A DNA stretch of 64,000 nucleotides from Pacificispira sp965223125 (GCA_965223125.1 OZ244984.1:3906001-3970000); one strand, 5' to 3'; shown: positions 8,980 to 18,354, counted from the stretch's first letter. The notes: a model not told the origin generated them from the letters alone. Made by a program: numbers and translations.

Positions 8980-9495
8980 CTACCCCCGTCGCAGCACCGG
9001 TTTCGCTGTCGGGACCCATTTGCGCAGCAAGCGGCCGTCGGAGGTTTTTACCTGCATGCGCGGTTCCGGCTTCTGTGTGAAATGCTGGACAATCGCCGCG
9101 AAGGGGATGACCGTGCCGACTTCCTTGCGATAGGCGCGGCGATAGACCTCGTTATGGGACATCATGCGGTTCAGGTAGTCTGCGGAGTGATGCCCGTATT
9201 TCTGCCAGATCCGATGCAGAAAATTCTCCGCCTCCGGCACCAGCTTGTGCTGGGCGATGGGCGGGCGGCTGTCCTCGAAGATATGAAAGACCGTCGGCTC
9301 GGTCGGCCCGGTTTCCTCGGCGACAAAGGTCGCGGGCATCAGCATCCGGCCATGGGTTTCCGCCGCATAGAGACCCTGGGCAATCCAGAGCAGGCGCTGG
9401 AGCTTCTGGGCAGGCAGATGCTGGTCGTCCCGCCGCGCCTGATCAAAGATCCAGAGCGCCACGTCCAGAACGGATGTCACAACCGGTACCGTCAT
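8980..9495 (-). CDS. Panacea (DUF4065/SocA-like) domain protein
   Basis: A 171-residue protein whose core matches the DUF4065/Panacea pattern: an N-terminal helix (VLDVALWIFDQ), the motif AQKLQRLLWIAQGLYAAETHG, and the later EETGPTEPTVF. Panacea domains occur as antitoxins in panAT systems and in SocA, a proteolysis adaptor for a toxin (family knowledge). No small toxin-like gene is adjacent, so this one is either solitary or has another function. The frame continues upstream to 9627, but that extension is proline-rich and would run into the promoter region of the divergent coxG. The ATG at 9495 (MTVPVVTSVLD) is therefore preferred. Confidence 0.75.
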   Translation of the reverse strand: MTVPVVTSVLDVALWIFDQARRDDQHLPAQKLQRLLWIAQGLYAAETHGRMLMPATFVAEETGPTEPTVFHIFEDSRPPIAQHKLVPEAENFLHRIWQKYGHHSADYLNRMMSHNEVYRRAYRKEVGTVIPFAAIVQHFTQKPEPRMQVKTSDGRLLRKWVPTAKPVLRRG

Positions 9496-9615
9496 CTTGA
9501 ACCACCACTCCCGATTTTCATTTCTGCTGGTTCTTGGTATAGCAAACGGGGTGCCAGTTGGCGAACCTGTTCCCGGAAACGGAACCGGGGCGATGTGAAT
9601 GAAAGGGTTTGAACC

Positions 9616-10371
9616 ATGGATATGCAAGGCGAATACCGCATCCCGGCCACGCGGCAGACCGTCTGGGACGCCCTGAACGACCCGGAAGTCCTGAAGGCCT
9701 GCATCGCGGGCTGTGAGTCGCTGGAGCGCACCGAGGATGGCGGGTTCGAGGCCAGCGTGACCGCCAAGGTCGGCCCGGTGAAGGCGACCTTCAAGGGCGC
9801 GGTGCGGCTGGAGAATGTCAACGCGCCGGAAAGCTATACCATCGTCGGCGAAGGCAAGGGCGGAGCCGCCGGTTTCGCCAAGGGCGGGGCCGATGTGAAA
9901 CTGGTGGAGGATGGCAGCGACACGATCCTGACCTATACCGTCAATGCCCAGGTCGGCGGCAAGCTGGCCCAGATCGGCGCGCGCCTGGTTGATTCGACGG
10001 CGAAGAAATACGCCACAGACTTCTTCGACAAATTCGTCGTCATCGCCCAGCAGCGAGAGACCGGCGACCGGCCTATGGCAGAAACCGCCGCGACAGAAAC
10101 ATCGGAGCCCGCAGCAACCCCTGGCGCTACCCCAGATGCGATGCCCCCCGTCATGCCGCCGGAAGCCGCGCCAGTTCCGCCCTCACCTGCTCAAGAGACG
10201 GAACGGATTCAGGAAGACGCGACCAACGCTGCTTTGGATTCAGTCACCCAACAGAAAGCCACCCGCAAAGGCATGACGCCGATGCAGTGGATCCTGATAC
10301 TGATCGTGGTCCTGTTCGGCCTGACCATGTTCTTCGGCGGCGACGGCACCATGCCGGGCGTCGGTAACTGA
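9616..10371 (+). CDS. coxG: CO dehydrogenase subunit G-like SRPBCC protein with C-terminal membrane anchor
   Basis: A 251-residue protein. Residues 1-150 form a CoxG/SRPBCC domain (MDMQGEYRIPATRQTVWDAL, KACIAGCESLE, VTAKVGPVKATFKG). A Pro/Ala/Glu-rich linker (about 150-215) follows, then one hydrophobic helix near the C-terminus (MQWILILIVVLFGLTMFF). CoxG proteins tether or help mature molybdenum hydroxylases of the CO dehydrogenase family at the membrane (family knowledge). The gene lies upstream of coxS, coxL and coxM in the same direction, separated from coxS by 414 bp that hold hairpins and a dispersed repeat. It may therefore have its own terminator and the cox genes their own promoter. 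Confidence 0.88.
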   Translation: MDMQGEYRIPATRQTVWDALNDPEVLKACIAGCESLERTEDGGFEASVTAKVGPVKATFKGAVRLENVNAPESYTIVGEGKGGAAGFAKGGADVKLVEDGSDTILTYTVNAQVGGKLAQIGARLVDSTAKKYATDFFDKFVVIAQQRETGDRPMAETAATETSEPAATPGATPDAMPPVMPPEAAPVPPSPAQETERIQEDATNAALDSVTQQKATRKGMTPMQWILILIVVLFGLTMFFGGDGTMPGVGN

Positions 10372-10785
10372 CGACAGACCGCCCGTCACGGGGAGACCGC
10401 CGGATCGAGTCCGGCGGTGACGGTTTCATCTCCAAGTAACCCCATGTCTTGCCCGGACTCGATCCGGGCATCTCCCGGCATGGGAAAAATATCATAGAAA
10501 AACACGATTATATCCGTCACTCCCGCGCAGGCGGGAGTCCAGGGCTGCCCGCACAGATTCAGCTTGCCGCCCTGGACCCCGGACAGCCGCTGCGCGTCTT
10601 CCGGGGCGACAGATAGGATTTATGGCTAAGGATGCGGAAGGATGTGAGCCTGCCGCCCGTCACAGGGAATTCACAGAAACCCGACTCGCTGTCCCCTTGA
10701 CCGCAAAAGCAGGTCGTTCCACACTCTCTGTTGAAGAAGGTGGTCTGTCGAGATCACCCACAACCGCATCAGGGAGGAAGAGCGC
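10372..10785. other. 414-bp intergenic region with hairpins and a dispersed repeat
   Basis: No gene is seen here. Just after coxG there is a perfect 8-bp hairpin (CCGCCGGA/TCCGGCGG, about 10392-10412) and a GCCCGG/CCGGGC hairpin near 10470, which may terminate coxG transcription. A dispersed palindromic element follows at 10515-10611. The last 120 bp should contain the coxS promoter; a TTGACC box near 10697 is a possible -35, but no convincing -10 is visible. Confidence 0.5.
10515..10611. repeat. dispersed palindromic intergenic element, copy 1
   Basis: This stretch begins with CGTCACTCCCGCGCAGGCGGGAG and ends with CTTCCGGGGCGAC; inner arms CCAGGG and CCCTGG pair. Two related copies lie at 28046-28133 and 50229-50326. 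All are intergenic and share the outer GTCA...GGGGTGAC ends, the cGCGxAGGCGGG arm and the TGGxCCCCG block. Confidence 0.6.
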
Positions 10786-11274
10786 ATGCCAACCGTTTCA
10801 ATGACGGTGAACGGAAAACAGGTGACTGGAACCGTTGAGCCCCGCACTCTGCTTGTACAATTCATCCGCGAACATCTTGACCTTACCGGAACCCATGTCG
10901 GCTGTGATACCAGCCAGTGCGGCGCCTGTGTCGTGCATGTCGATGGTACATCTGTGAAATCCTGCGCCATGCTGGCCATCGAGGCCGAGGGCGCAGCTGT
11001 CGTCACCATTGAAGGTTTGGCCGGAAGCGGCGACGTTCTGCACCCGATGCAGGAGGCCTTCCGCGACAATCACGGCCTGCAATGCGGCTTCTGCACGCCG
11101 GGCATGGTGATGAGCGCCATCGATCTGGTGAACACCAATCCGAATCCGACCGACCACGAAATCCGCGACTGGCTGGAGGGCAATATCTGCCGCTGCACCG
11201 GCTATCACAACATCGTGAAGTCGATTTCTGCCGGTGCCGCCGCTATGCGCGGCCAGAAAGCCGCAGCGGAGTAA
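10786..11274 (+). CDS. coxS: CO dehydrogenase-type small subunit, two [2Fe-2S] clusters
   Basis: A 162-residue iron-sulfur subunit of the xanthine oxidase/CO dehydrogenase family. The plant-ferredoxin-like cluster ligands C40, C45 and C48 (GCDTSQCGACVVH) are followed by a fourth Cys (SCAMLA). The C-terminal helical domain carries CGFCTPGMVM and ICRCTGYHNIV for the second cluster. Its role is to pass electrons from the molybdenum site in CoxL to FAD in CoxM. It starts 97 bp before coxL and is clearly in the same operon. Length and motifs are complete. Confidence 0.95.
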   Translation: MPTVSMTVNGKQVTGTVEPRTLLVQFIREHLDLTGTHVGCDTSQCGACVVHVDGTSVKSCAMLAIEAEGAAVVTIEGLAGSGDVLHPMQEAFRDNHGLQCGFCTPGMVMSAIDLVNTNPNPTDHEIRDWLEGNICRCTGYHNIVKSISAGAAAMRGQKAAAE

Positions 11275-11371
11275 CGGATCGACGCTTTCGCGCGCCAGCA
11301 ACCGGCCCACAGCCAATCGGCGAAAAGAGGCCCCGGCGCGGCAACAGGACTTTCTCTAGGGAGACAACGTC

Positions 11372-13747
11372 ATGAGTGCAACCGGGATCGGCGCTTCAGT
11401 AAAGCGCAAAGAGGATTTCCGCTTCCTGACCGGACGCGGCAACTATACCGACGACATCAACCAGCCGGGTCAGACCTACGGCTATATCCTGCGCAGTCCG
11501 CATGCCCATGCGAAGATCAAGGGCATCGACAGCAGCGCCGCCAAGGCCGCGCCCGGTGTCGTTGCGGTCTTCACCGGCGAGGATATGAAGGTTGGCTCCA
11601 TCCCCTGCGGCTGGGGCGTGAACAACAAGGACGGCAGCCCGATGAACGAGCCGTTCCACCCGGCGCTGGCCCAGGGCAAGGTACGCCATGTCGGCGATCA
11701 GGTCGCCATCGTCATCGCCGAAACCTATGCCCAGGCCCGCGACGCCTCGGAACTGATCGAAATTGATTATGAGGAACTGCCCGCCGTCGCGCATATGGAA
11801 AAGGCAATCGCGCCCGGTGCGCCGCTGGTCCATGACGACGCCGCCCCCGGCAATATGTGCTACGACTGGGAACTCGGCGACGAGGCGGATGTCGATGCGG
11901 AATTCAAGAATGCCGCCCATGTCGTCTCCATCGACCTGACCAACAACCGACTGGTCCCGAATGCGATGGAACCGCGCGCGGCCATCGGCGACTACAACAA
12001 GGGAACCGGCGAATACACGCTCTATACGACCAGCCAGAACCCCCATGTCATTCGCCTGCTGATGGGGGCGTTCGTACTGCAGTTGCCAGAACACAAGCTG
12101 CGCGTCGTCGCCCCGGATGTCGGCGGTGGCTTCGGCTCCAAGATCTATCACTATGCCGAAGAAGCCATCGTCACCTGGGCGGCTGGGCAGATTCGTCGTC
12201 CGGTGAAATGGACCGCCGAACGGTCGGAAAGCTTCATGTCCGACGCCCATGGCCGCGACCATATCAGCCATGCCGATCTGGCACTGGATGCGGACGGGAA
12301 ATTTCTGGGTCTCAAGGTCTATACCAAGGCGAATATGGGGGCCTATCTCTCCACCTTTTCGACCTGCGTGCCGACCTATCTCTATGCGACACTACTGGCC
12401 GGGGTCTATACGACGCCGAAGATCTACGCCAATGTGAAGGCGATCTTCACCAATACCGTGCCGGTCGACGCCTATCGCGGGGCCGGACGGCCGGAGGCAA
12501 GCTATCTGCTGGAACGCCTCGTCTCCAAGGCTGCCAAGCAGCTTGGCATGGATCAGGTGGAAATCCGCCGCCGCAATTTTATCCCGGCAGACGCCTTCCC
12601 CTACCAGACCCCGGTCGCCCTGCAATATGACAGCGGCGATTACGAGGCGACACTGAACAAGGCGCTGGAACTCTCCAAATGGAGTGACTTCGCTGCCCGA
12701 AAGAAGGAAGCCGCATCACGCGGCAAACTGCGCGGCATCGGGATATCGACCTATGTCGAGGCTTGCGGGATCGCCCCTTCCGCCGTCGTCGGGTCGCTCG
12801 GCGCACGTGCCGGTCTGTTTGAATCCGCCAATGTGCGCGTACATCCGACAGGGTCCGTGACGATCTATACCGGATCGCACAGCCACGGTCAGGGGCATGA
12901 AACCACCTTCGCACAGCTCGTCTCCGAGACATTGGGCATTCCGCTGGACAACATCACCATTGACCATGGCGATACCAACCGCATCGCGTTCGGCATGGGC
13001 ACCTATGGCTCGCGGTCATTGGCCGTCGGTGGCGAGGCGATCATGAAGGCGCTGGGCAAGGTGATCGACAAGGCCAGCAAGATCGCCGCCCATCTGATGG
13101 AAGCCTCGCCGGAGGATGTCGAGTTCAAGGACGGCAAATTCACCGTCGCCGGGACCGACAAGGAAGTCGATTTCGGCACGGTGGCGCTAACCGCCTATGT
13201 GCCGCACAACTTCCCGCACGAAACCCTGGAACCGGGACTGGAGGAAAACGCCTTCTACGACCCGTTGAACTTCACCTATCCTGGTGGCTGTCATATCTGC
13301 GAGGTGGAAATCGACCCAGATACCGGCACGACCCAGGTTGTCGGCTTCACCGCCGTGGATGATGTCGGACGGGTTATCAATCCGATGATCGTCGAGGGTC
13401 AGATCCATGGTGGCCTTGCCCAGGGGATCGGCCAGGCATTGCTGGAATCCTGCGAATATGACGACAGCGGCCAGTTGATCTCCGGCTCCTATATGGATTA
13501 CTGCATGCCACGCGCCGACAATCTGCCGGACTTCATCGCGACCACGGAAAGCACGCTCTGTGCCCATAACTCGCTCGGCGTGAAGGGCTGCGGCGAGGTC
13601 GGGGCCATCGGCTCCCCGCCCGCCGTGATCAATGCAGTTCTCGACGCCTTGCAGGATGTCGGGGTTGAAGACATTTCCATGCCCGCAACGCCCCAGAAAA
13701 TCTGGCAGGCCATCCAGTCGGCCCGTGTGCCGATGGCGGCTGAATAA
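11372..13747 (+). CDS. coxL: molybdenum hydroxylase large subunit, form II CO dehydrogenase type
   Basis: A 791-residue molybdopterin-cytosine-dinucleotide-binding catalytic subunit. Visible marks include the N-terminal GASVKRKEDFRFLTGRGNY, the cofactor region (PDVGGGFGSK, GSHSHGQGHETTFAQL), and the C-terminal GVKGCGEVGAIGSPPAVINA with the catalytic glutamate. The active-site loop at residues 367-373 reads AYRGAGR. That is the form II signature; bona fide aerobic CO dehydrogenases (form I) have AYxCSFR with the copper-binding cysteine (family knowledge). CO oxidation is therefore doubtful, and the real substrate may be another aldehyde, purine or heterocycle. RBS AGGGAG precedes the ATG. Between coxS and coxM. 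Confidence 0.93.
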   Translation: MSATGIGASVKRKEDFRFLTGRGNYTDDINQPGQTYGYILRSPHAHAKIKGIDSSAAKAAPGVVAVFTGEDMKVGSIPCGWGVNNKDGSPMNEPFHPALAQGKVRHVGDQVAIVIAETYAQARDASELIEIDYEELPAVAHMEKAIAPGAPLVHDDAAPGNMCYDWELGDEADVDAEFKNAAHVVSIDLTNNRLVPNAMEPRAAIGDYNKGTGEYTLYTTSQNPHVIRLLMGAFVLQLPEHKLRVVAPDVGGGFGSKIYHYAEEAIVTWAAGQIRRPVKWTAERSESFMSDAHGRDHISHADLALDADGKFLGLKVYTKANMGAYLSTFSTCVPTYLYATLLAGVYTTPKIYANVKAIFTNTVPVDAYRGAGRPEASYLLERLVSKAAKQLGMDQVEIRRRNFIPADAFPYQTPVALQYDSGDYEATLNKALELSKWSDFAARKKEAASRGKLRGIGISTYVEACGIAPSAVVGSLGARAGLFESANVRVHPTGSVTIYTGSHSHGQGHETTFAQLVSETLGIPLDNITIDHGDTNRIAFGMGTYGSRSLAVGGEAIMKALGKVIDKASKIAAHLMEASPEDVEFKDGKFTVAGTDKEVDFGTVALTAYVPHNFPHETLEPGLEENAFYDPLNFTYPGGCHICEVEIDPDTGTTQVVGFTAVDDVGRVINPMIVEGQIHGGLAQGIGQALLESCEYDDSGQLISGSYMDYCMPRADNLPDFIATTESTLCAHNSLGVKGCGEVGAIGSPPAVINAVLDALQDVGVEDISMPATPQKIWQAIQSARVPMAAE

Positions 13748-13776
13748 ACGGCGCTGGTCAGAAAGGACAAACCGTC

Positions 13777-14562
13777 ATGTATGAATTCTCCTATCACTCA
13801 CCCGCCAGTGCCGCCGATGCGGCTGCCGCCATTGGTACCGCTGCGGATCCCAAAGTTCTCGCCGGGGGCCAGACACTGATCCCGACGATGAAACAGCGCC
13901 TCGCCTCACCCAGCGACGTGATTTCGCTACGCGGCTGTCGTGACCTCGTCGGCATCGCCGTCGATGGATCGACCGTCACCATCGGGGCGATGACCACCCA
14001 TGCCGCCGTCGCCGCCTCGACGGAAGTACAGAAGGCGATCCCAGCCCTCGCCTCACTGGCAGGAGGTATCGGCGACCCGCAGGTCCGCAATCGCGGCACC
14101 ATCGGCGGGTCGGTTGCCAATAACGACCCGGCAGCGGATTACCCCTCTGCCCTGCTCGCCCTTGGTGCAACCGTGGTGACAACCAAACGGGAAATCTCTG
14201 CGGAAGATTTCTTCACCGGCATGTTCGAAACCGCACTGTCGGAGGATGAGGTCATCACTTCAATACGCTTCCCGATCCCGAAAGCGGCAGCCTATGCAAA
14301 GTTCGACAATCCGGCCTCCCGCTATGCTCTGGTTGGTGTTTTCATTGCCCAGACAGGGAAAGGAACCCGCGTCGCAGTAACCGGTGCCGGGCAGGATGGC
14401 GTCTTCCGGGCAACCGACATCGAATCTCAAATCGACGCCGGGCAAGCGCCAGACAGCAGCGGCATCGACGAAAATTCGCTGAATGCCGACATCCACGCCT
14501 CTGCGGCCTATCGCAAGCACCTGATTGGCGTCATGGCCCGCCGCGCCCTCGCCGCCTGCTGA
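13777..14562 (+). CDS. coxM: CO dehydrogenase-type medium subunit, FAD-binding
   Basis: A 261-residue FAD subunit of the same molybdenum hydroxylase. The FAD-binding motifs are AGGQTLIPTMKQRLASP near residue 30 and the conserved run around TIGGSVANNDPAADYPSALL near residue 110. A C-terminal CO-dehydrogenase FAD domain follows. It lies 29 bp after coxL, so the operon order is S-L-M. It is slightly shorter than typical CoxM (about 270-290 residues) but has all domains. A strong hairpin downstream (14592-14628) probably ends the operon. Confidence 0.93.
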   Translation: MYEFSYHSPASAADAAAAIGTAADPKVLAGGQTLIPTMKQRLASPSDVISLRGCRDLVGIAVDGSTVTIGAMTTHAAVAASTEVQKAIPALASLAGGIGDPQVRNRGTIGGSVANNDPAADYPSALLALGATVVTTKREISAEDFFTGMFETALSEDEVITSIRFPIPKAAAYAKFDNPASRYALVGVFIAQTGKGTRVAVTGAGQDGVFRATDIESQIDAGQAPDSSGIDENSLNADIHASAAYRKHLIGVMARRALAAC

Positions 14563-14591
14563 TACCCTGCCCCATCCTGGCAGGTAAGAAT

Positions 14592-14628
14592 CCCGGAAGT
14601 CATCGGACCAAATTCGATGGCTTCCGGG
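14592..14628 (+). terminator. hairpin downstream of coxM
   Basis: Arms CCCGGAAG (14592-14599) and CTTCCGGG (14621-14628) are perfectly complementary; five more base pairs (CATCG/CGATG) lie inside after a single mismatch. The hairpin lies about 30 nt past the coxM stop. It lacks a clear U-tract, so termination is probable rather than certain. Confidence 0.5.
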
Positions 14629-14782
14629 ACTACATTCAAGAAGAGCGGCGTTTCCAGTCAGTATTCTTCAAATCCGCTTTTCCTAGCGTTACCAGACGCT
14701 GCCCTGAATACAACTGCCAAAACTGTTGAAACCCGACTGCGAATGCGGCTACCTTTTCACTGGGTGTGGGAGGCGGGTTCGG

Positions 14783-15025
14783 ATGGGTACAGGGCTTACG
14801 CTTGATGAACTGAATGTGGTGCGTGACAGGTTATCAGACGAAATTGGCCGCGATCTGGCGGATAGTCTTGTCTGGGCCAGCCGCAAACGCGGTGAATTCG
14901 ATCTCGACATGCATCTGCTGATAAATGACGGGGTTAATGACCTGACCCCCGAAAAGCGACGGCGGGTTCTGGAATTGCTTGATACGCTGGCGGCGGGTCC
15001 GGAACAGCCACTTCTGGAACCGTAA
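14783..15025 (+). CDS. small hypothetical protein (80 aa)
   Basis: I do not recognise this protein. It is 80 residues long, charged and predicted helical (LTLDELNVVRDRLSDEIGRD, then NDLTPEKRRRVLELLDTLAA), without cysteines or membrane segments. AGGCGGG lies 6-7 nt before the ATG. Codon use looks like that of neighbouring genes, which supports a real CDS, but no domain or operon partner confirms it. It lies alone between coxM and glmU, 113 bp before glmU. A longer frame from 14726 has no comparable ribosome-binding site. Confidence 0.55.
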   Translation: MGTGLTLDELNVVRDRLSDEIGRDLADSLVWASRKRGEFDLDMHLLINDGVNDLTPEKRRRVLELLDTLAAGPEQPLLEP

Positions 15026-15138
15026 CAGATCGCAACATTCCGAAATTCTGCGAAACACCTTGTGACTTGGCCCGAACCGTGACCTGTGGCAGTTATGCTT
15101 GCCATCATCAATCATAACGACGCAACCGGTTTCACCCC

Positions 15139-16494
15139 ATGTCCGATCAGCCCATTGCCGCCGTGATCCTTGCCGCCGGGAAGGGGACGCGCATGAAGTC
15201 CGAACGGCCCAAGGTCTTGCATGAAATCGCGTGCCTGCCCCTGATCGGCCATATCCTGGCATCCGTTGCCACCCTGCAAACGGCAAAGAGCGTTGTCGTC
15301 GTCGGCCCGGATATGGAAAGCGTCTCCCAGGCCGTCGCGCCAATCCCGACTGCCATCCAGCACGACCGGCTCGGCACGGCGGATGCGGTAAAGGCGGCAC
15401 GCGATCTGCTGGCGGATTTCCATCAGGGAACCGTTCTGATCGTTTTCGGTGACACGCCCTTCATCGCACCCGATACGCTGGCCGAAATGGTCAAAGCACG
15501 AGAGGCCGGACCCGCTATCGTCGTGCTGGGCTTCACCCCGCATGATCCGACAGGATATGGCCGCCTCGTCACCGATGCCCAGGGCGGGCTGCAGGCGATC
15601 ATAGAACACAAGGATGCGGATGCGGATACACTGCGCATCCGCTTATGCAATTCTGGCGTCATGGCGATAGAGGCAGCACGTCTTTTCGACCGGATCGACC
15701 GGATCGGAAACGACAATGCCAACGGAGAATTCTACCTGACAGATATAGTGGCGCTGGCGCGCCAGGATGGTCTGGACTGCGCTGTGATCCGGGCGGATGA
15801 ATCGGAACTGCGCGGGATCAATTCCCGCGCCGAACTGGCGATGGCCGAAGTTGCCTGGCAGGATAGCGCACGACGCGCGGCAATGGAGAATGGCGCGACC
15901 CTGCTGGACCCCGCGACGGTTTATTTCGCCTGGGATACCGTGATCGGCCAGGATGTAACGATTGGCCAGAATGTCGTCATCGGCCCCGGTGTGGTACTGG
16001 AAGACAATGTGACGGTGAAAGCCTTCAGCCATCTGGAAGGCTGCATCGTCCGATCTGGCGCGGTCATCGGACCGTTTGCGCGGCTGCGACCCGGTGCGGA
16101 AATCGGCACGGATGCGCGGATCGGCAATTTCGTCGAGGTGAAGAACGCCATCTTCGGCCCCGGTGCGAAGGCGAACCACCTGAGCTATATCGGTGATGCC
16201 ACCGTCGGCGCAAAGGCAAACATCGGGGCCGGGACGATCACCTGCAATTACGACGGATATCTGAAGCACCGCACGGTGATCGAGGAAGAGGCTTTCATCG
16301 GTTCCAATTCCGCACTTGTCGCTCCAATCACGATCGGGGCACGGGCCCTGGTCGGTGCCGGATCAACGATCACCCGCGATGTCGCGCCTGACGCACTGTC
16401 CCTTGCGCGGGGGGAACAGAAAGACACGCCCGGTCTGTCGGCAACACTGCGTCGCCGACTTAAGTCACGCAAGGAAGCATTGAAGAAATCCTGA
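15139..16494 (+). CDS. glmU: bifunctional GlmU: GlcNAc-1-P uridyltransferase / GlcN-1-P acetyltransferase
   Basis: A 451-residue enzyme, full length for GlmU. The N-terminal pyrophosphorylase domain opens with VILAAGKGTRMKSERPKVLH and has the downstream IVFGDTPFI and NSGVMAIEAA blocks. The C-terminal domain (about 250-451) is a left-handed beta helix of hexapeptide repeats (IGQDVTIGQNVVIGPGVVLE) ending with the acetyl-CoA site (NYDGYLKHRTVIEEEAFIGSN). It makes UDP-GlcNAc for peptidoglycan and lipopolysaccharide in the cytoplasm. glmS follows after 27 bp, so the pathway's two enzymes are co-transcribed. Confidence 0.97.
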   Translation: MSDQPIAAVILAAGKGTRMKSERPKVLHEIACLPLIGHILASVATLQTAKSVVVVGPDMESVSQAVAPIPTAIQHDRLGTADAVKAARDLLADFHQGTVLIVFGDTPFIAPDTLAEMVKAREAGPAIVVLGFTPHDPTGYGRLVTDAQGGLQAIIEHKDADADTLRIRLCNSGVMAIEAARLFDRIDRIGNDNANGEFYLTDIVALARQDGLDCAVIRADESELRGINSRAELAMAEVAWQDSARRAAMENGATLLDPATVYFAWDTVIGQDVTIGQNVVIGPGVVLEDNVTVKAFSHLEGCIVRSGAVIGPFARLRPGAEIGTDARIGNFVEVKNAIFGPGAKANHLSYIGDATVGAKANIGAGTITCNYDGYLKHRTVIEEEAFIGSNSALVAPITIGARALVGAGSTITRDVAPDALSLARGEQKDTPGLSATLRRRLKSRKEALKKS

Positions 16495-16521
16495 TTTCAA
16501 CTCAAAAGGTTAGAGAAAAAT

Positions 16522-18351
16522 ATGTGTGGAATCATCGGTATTCTCGGTAAATCGGATGTCGCCCCGATCCTGGTGGACGGATTGAAGCGGCTGGAATATC
16601 GCGGATACGACTCCGCCGGGATCGCGACCCTGGTCGGCTCTTCTATCGACCGTCGCCGTGCCGAAGGGAAACTGCACAATCTGGCGACGGTGCTGGAGAC
16701 TCATCCGCTAGGCGGGACGACTGGGATCGGTCATACCCGCTGGGCAACCCATGGCGTTCCATCGGAGGCCAATGCCCATCCCCATGCGACGGGTCGCGTC
16801 GCCATCGTCCACAATGGCATCATCGAGAACTATCAGGAACTGCGCGACGGGCTGTCCGGCAAGGGCATTTCCTATACCAGCCAGACCGATACCGAGGTCG
16901 TAGCCCATCTCGTTTCGGACTTCCTGGAGCAGGGTCTGAGTCCTCGGGATGCGGTGGCGCGCACCATGCCGATGCTGGACGGTGCCTTTGCCTTCGTGAT
17001 GATCTTCGCCGACGTGCCCGATATGATGATCGGTGCCCGACGCGGCAGCCCGCTTGCAATCGGCTATGGCGAGGGAGAGATGTTCTTCGGTTCCGACGCA
17101 TTGGCGCTGGCCCCGATGACCCGGCGCATCAGCTATATGGAAGAAGGCGACTGGGCTGTCGTGACGCCGAGCGGCGCGGATGTGTTCAGTACGGATGGCC
17201 GACCGGTAACCCGCAAGATTGTCGAGACCGCCGTCTCCGGTGCGATGATCGGCAAGGGCAACTATCGCCATTTCATGCAGAAGGAAATCCATGAGCAGCC
17301 CGCCGTGATCGGCGATACGCTGCATACCGTCCTCAATCCGGCAACACAGACCATCACCCTGCCCGACCTGCCCTTTGATCTGGCCACCATCCCGAAGATC
17401 ACCATCGGGGCCTGTGGCACCGCTTCCTATGCCGGGATGGTGGCGAAATACTGGATTGAGGGTCTGGCACGGCTGCCGGTGGAGGTCGATGTCGGCTCCG
17501 AGTTACGCTACCGTGAAACACCGCTGCCCCAGGGCGGTCTCGCGCTGTTCATCAGCCAGTCCGGCGAGACCATGGATACGCTGGAGGCGCTGCGTTACGC
17601 CAGACGTGAGGGGCAGCATATCCTGTCCATCATCAATGTTCCTGAATCAACCATCGCACGGTCTTCGGATGCGGTGCTTCAAACCCTGGCGGGGCCGGAG
17701 ATCGGGGTTGCCTCGACCAAGGCCTTCACCACGCAATTGACCGTGCTGGCCTGCCTTGCCATCGCAACGGCGAAGGCACGGGGTGTGTTGAGCCGCGCAC
17801 GGGAGGCGGAACTGGCCGCCGCTCTGGCAGAAGTGCCGGGTCGGGCGGCGGAGGTGCTGAACCACGACGACTATATCCGCGAGATCGCTCATACCGTCGC
17901 CGAGGCGCGGGACGTCTTTTTCATGGGGCGCGGCAGTTCCTTCCCCATCGCCTTGGAAGGCGCGCTTAAACTCAAGGAAATCTCCTATATCCATGCCGAG
18001 GGCTATCCGGCGGGCGAGATGAAGCACGGTCCCATCGCCCTGATCGAGGAAGATGTCCCGATCATCATGATCGCCCCGTCCGGCCCGTTATTCGAAAAGA
18101 CAGCCTCCAACGTGCAGGAAATGGTCAGTCGCGGTGGGCGCGTGATCTTCCTGTCCGATGCTAACGGGATCGCGAAGATGACCCGCATGGCAAAACCCTT
18201 CGCCAGCATCGAGCTGCCCAAAGTCGACCCGTTCGTCGCCCCGATCCTCTACACGATTCCGGTGCAACTGCTGGCCTATCACACCGCCGTCCTGAAAGGC
18301 ACCGACGTAGACCAGCCTCGCAACCTCGCCAAGGCGGTGACGGTGGAATAA
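16522..18351 (+). CDS. glmS: glutamine-fructose-6-phosphate aminotransferase (isomerizing)
   Basis: A 609-residue enzyme, the normal length. The catalytic N-terminal Cys2 (MCGIIGILG) belongs to the class II glutamine amidotransferase domain (about 1-220, with GIGHTRWATHG and HNGIIENY). Two SIS sugar-isomerase domains follow, including ISQSGETMDTLEALR and GRGSSFPIALEGALKLKEIS; the C-terminus ends in LAKAVTVE, as is standard. It makes glucosamine-6-phosphate from fructose-6-phosphate and glutamine, feeding GlmU just upstream. The stop is only 3 bp from the stop of the convergent gene at 18355. Confidence 0.97.
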   Translation: MCGIIGILGKSDVAPILVDGLKRLEYRGYDSAGIATLVGSSIDRRRAEGKLHNLATVLETHPLGGTTGIGHTRWATHGVPSEANAHPHATGRVAIVHNGIIENYQELRDGLSGKGISYTSQTDTEVVAHLVSDFLEQGLSPRDAVARTMPMLDGAFAFVMIFADVPDMMIGARRGSPLAIGYGEGEMFFGSDALALAPMTRRISYMEEGDWAVVTPSGADVFSTDGRPVTRKIVETAVSGAMIGKGNYRHFMQKEIHEQPAVIGDTLHTVLNPATQTITLPDLPFDLATIPKITIGACGTASYAGMVAKYWIEGLARLPVEVDVGSELRYRETPLPQGGLALFISQSGETMDTLEALRYARREGQHILSIINVPESTIARSSDAVLQTLAGPEIGVASTKAFTTQLTVLACLAIATAKARGVLSRAREAELAAALAEVPGRAAEVLNHDDYIREIAHTVAEARDVFFMGRGSSFPIALEGALKLKEISYIHAEGYPAGEMKHGPIALIEEDVPIIMIAPSGPLFEKTASNVQEMVSRGGRVIFLSDANGIAKMTRMAKPFASIELPKVDPFVAPILYTIPVQLLAYHTAVLKGTDVDQPRNLAKAVTVE

Positions 18352-18354
18352 ACC

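Noticed and set aside
16495..16521. glmS ribozyme
   Set aside because: Only 27 bp separate glmU and glmS, too short for the ribozyme.
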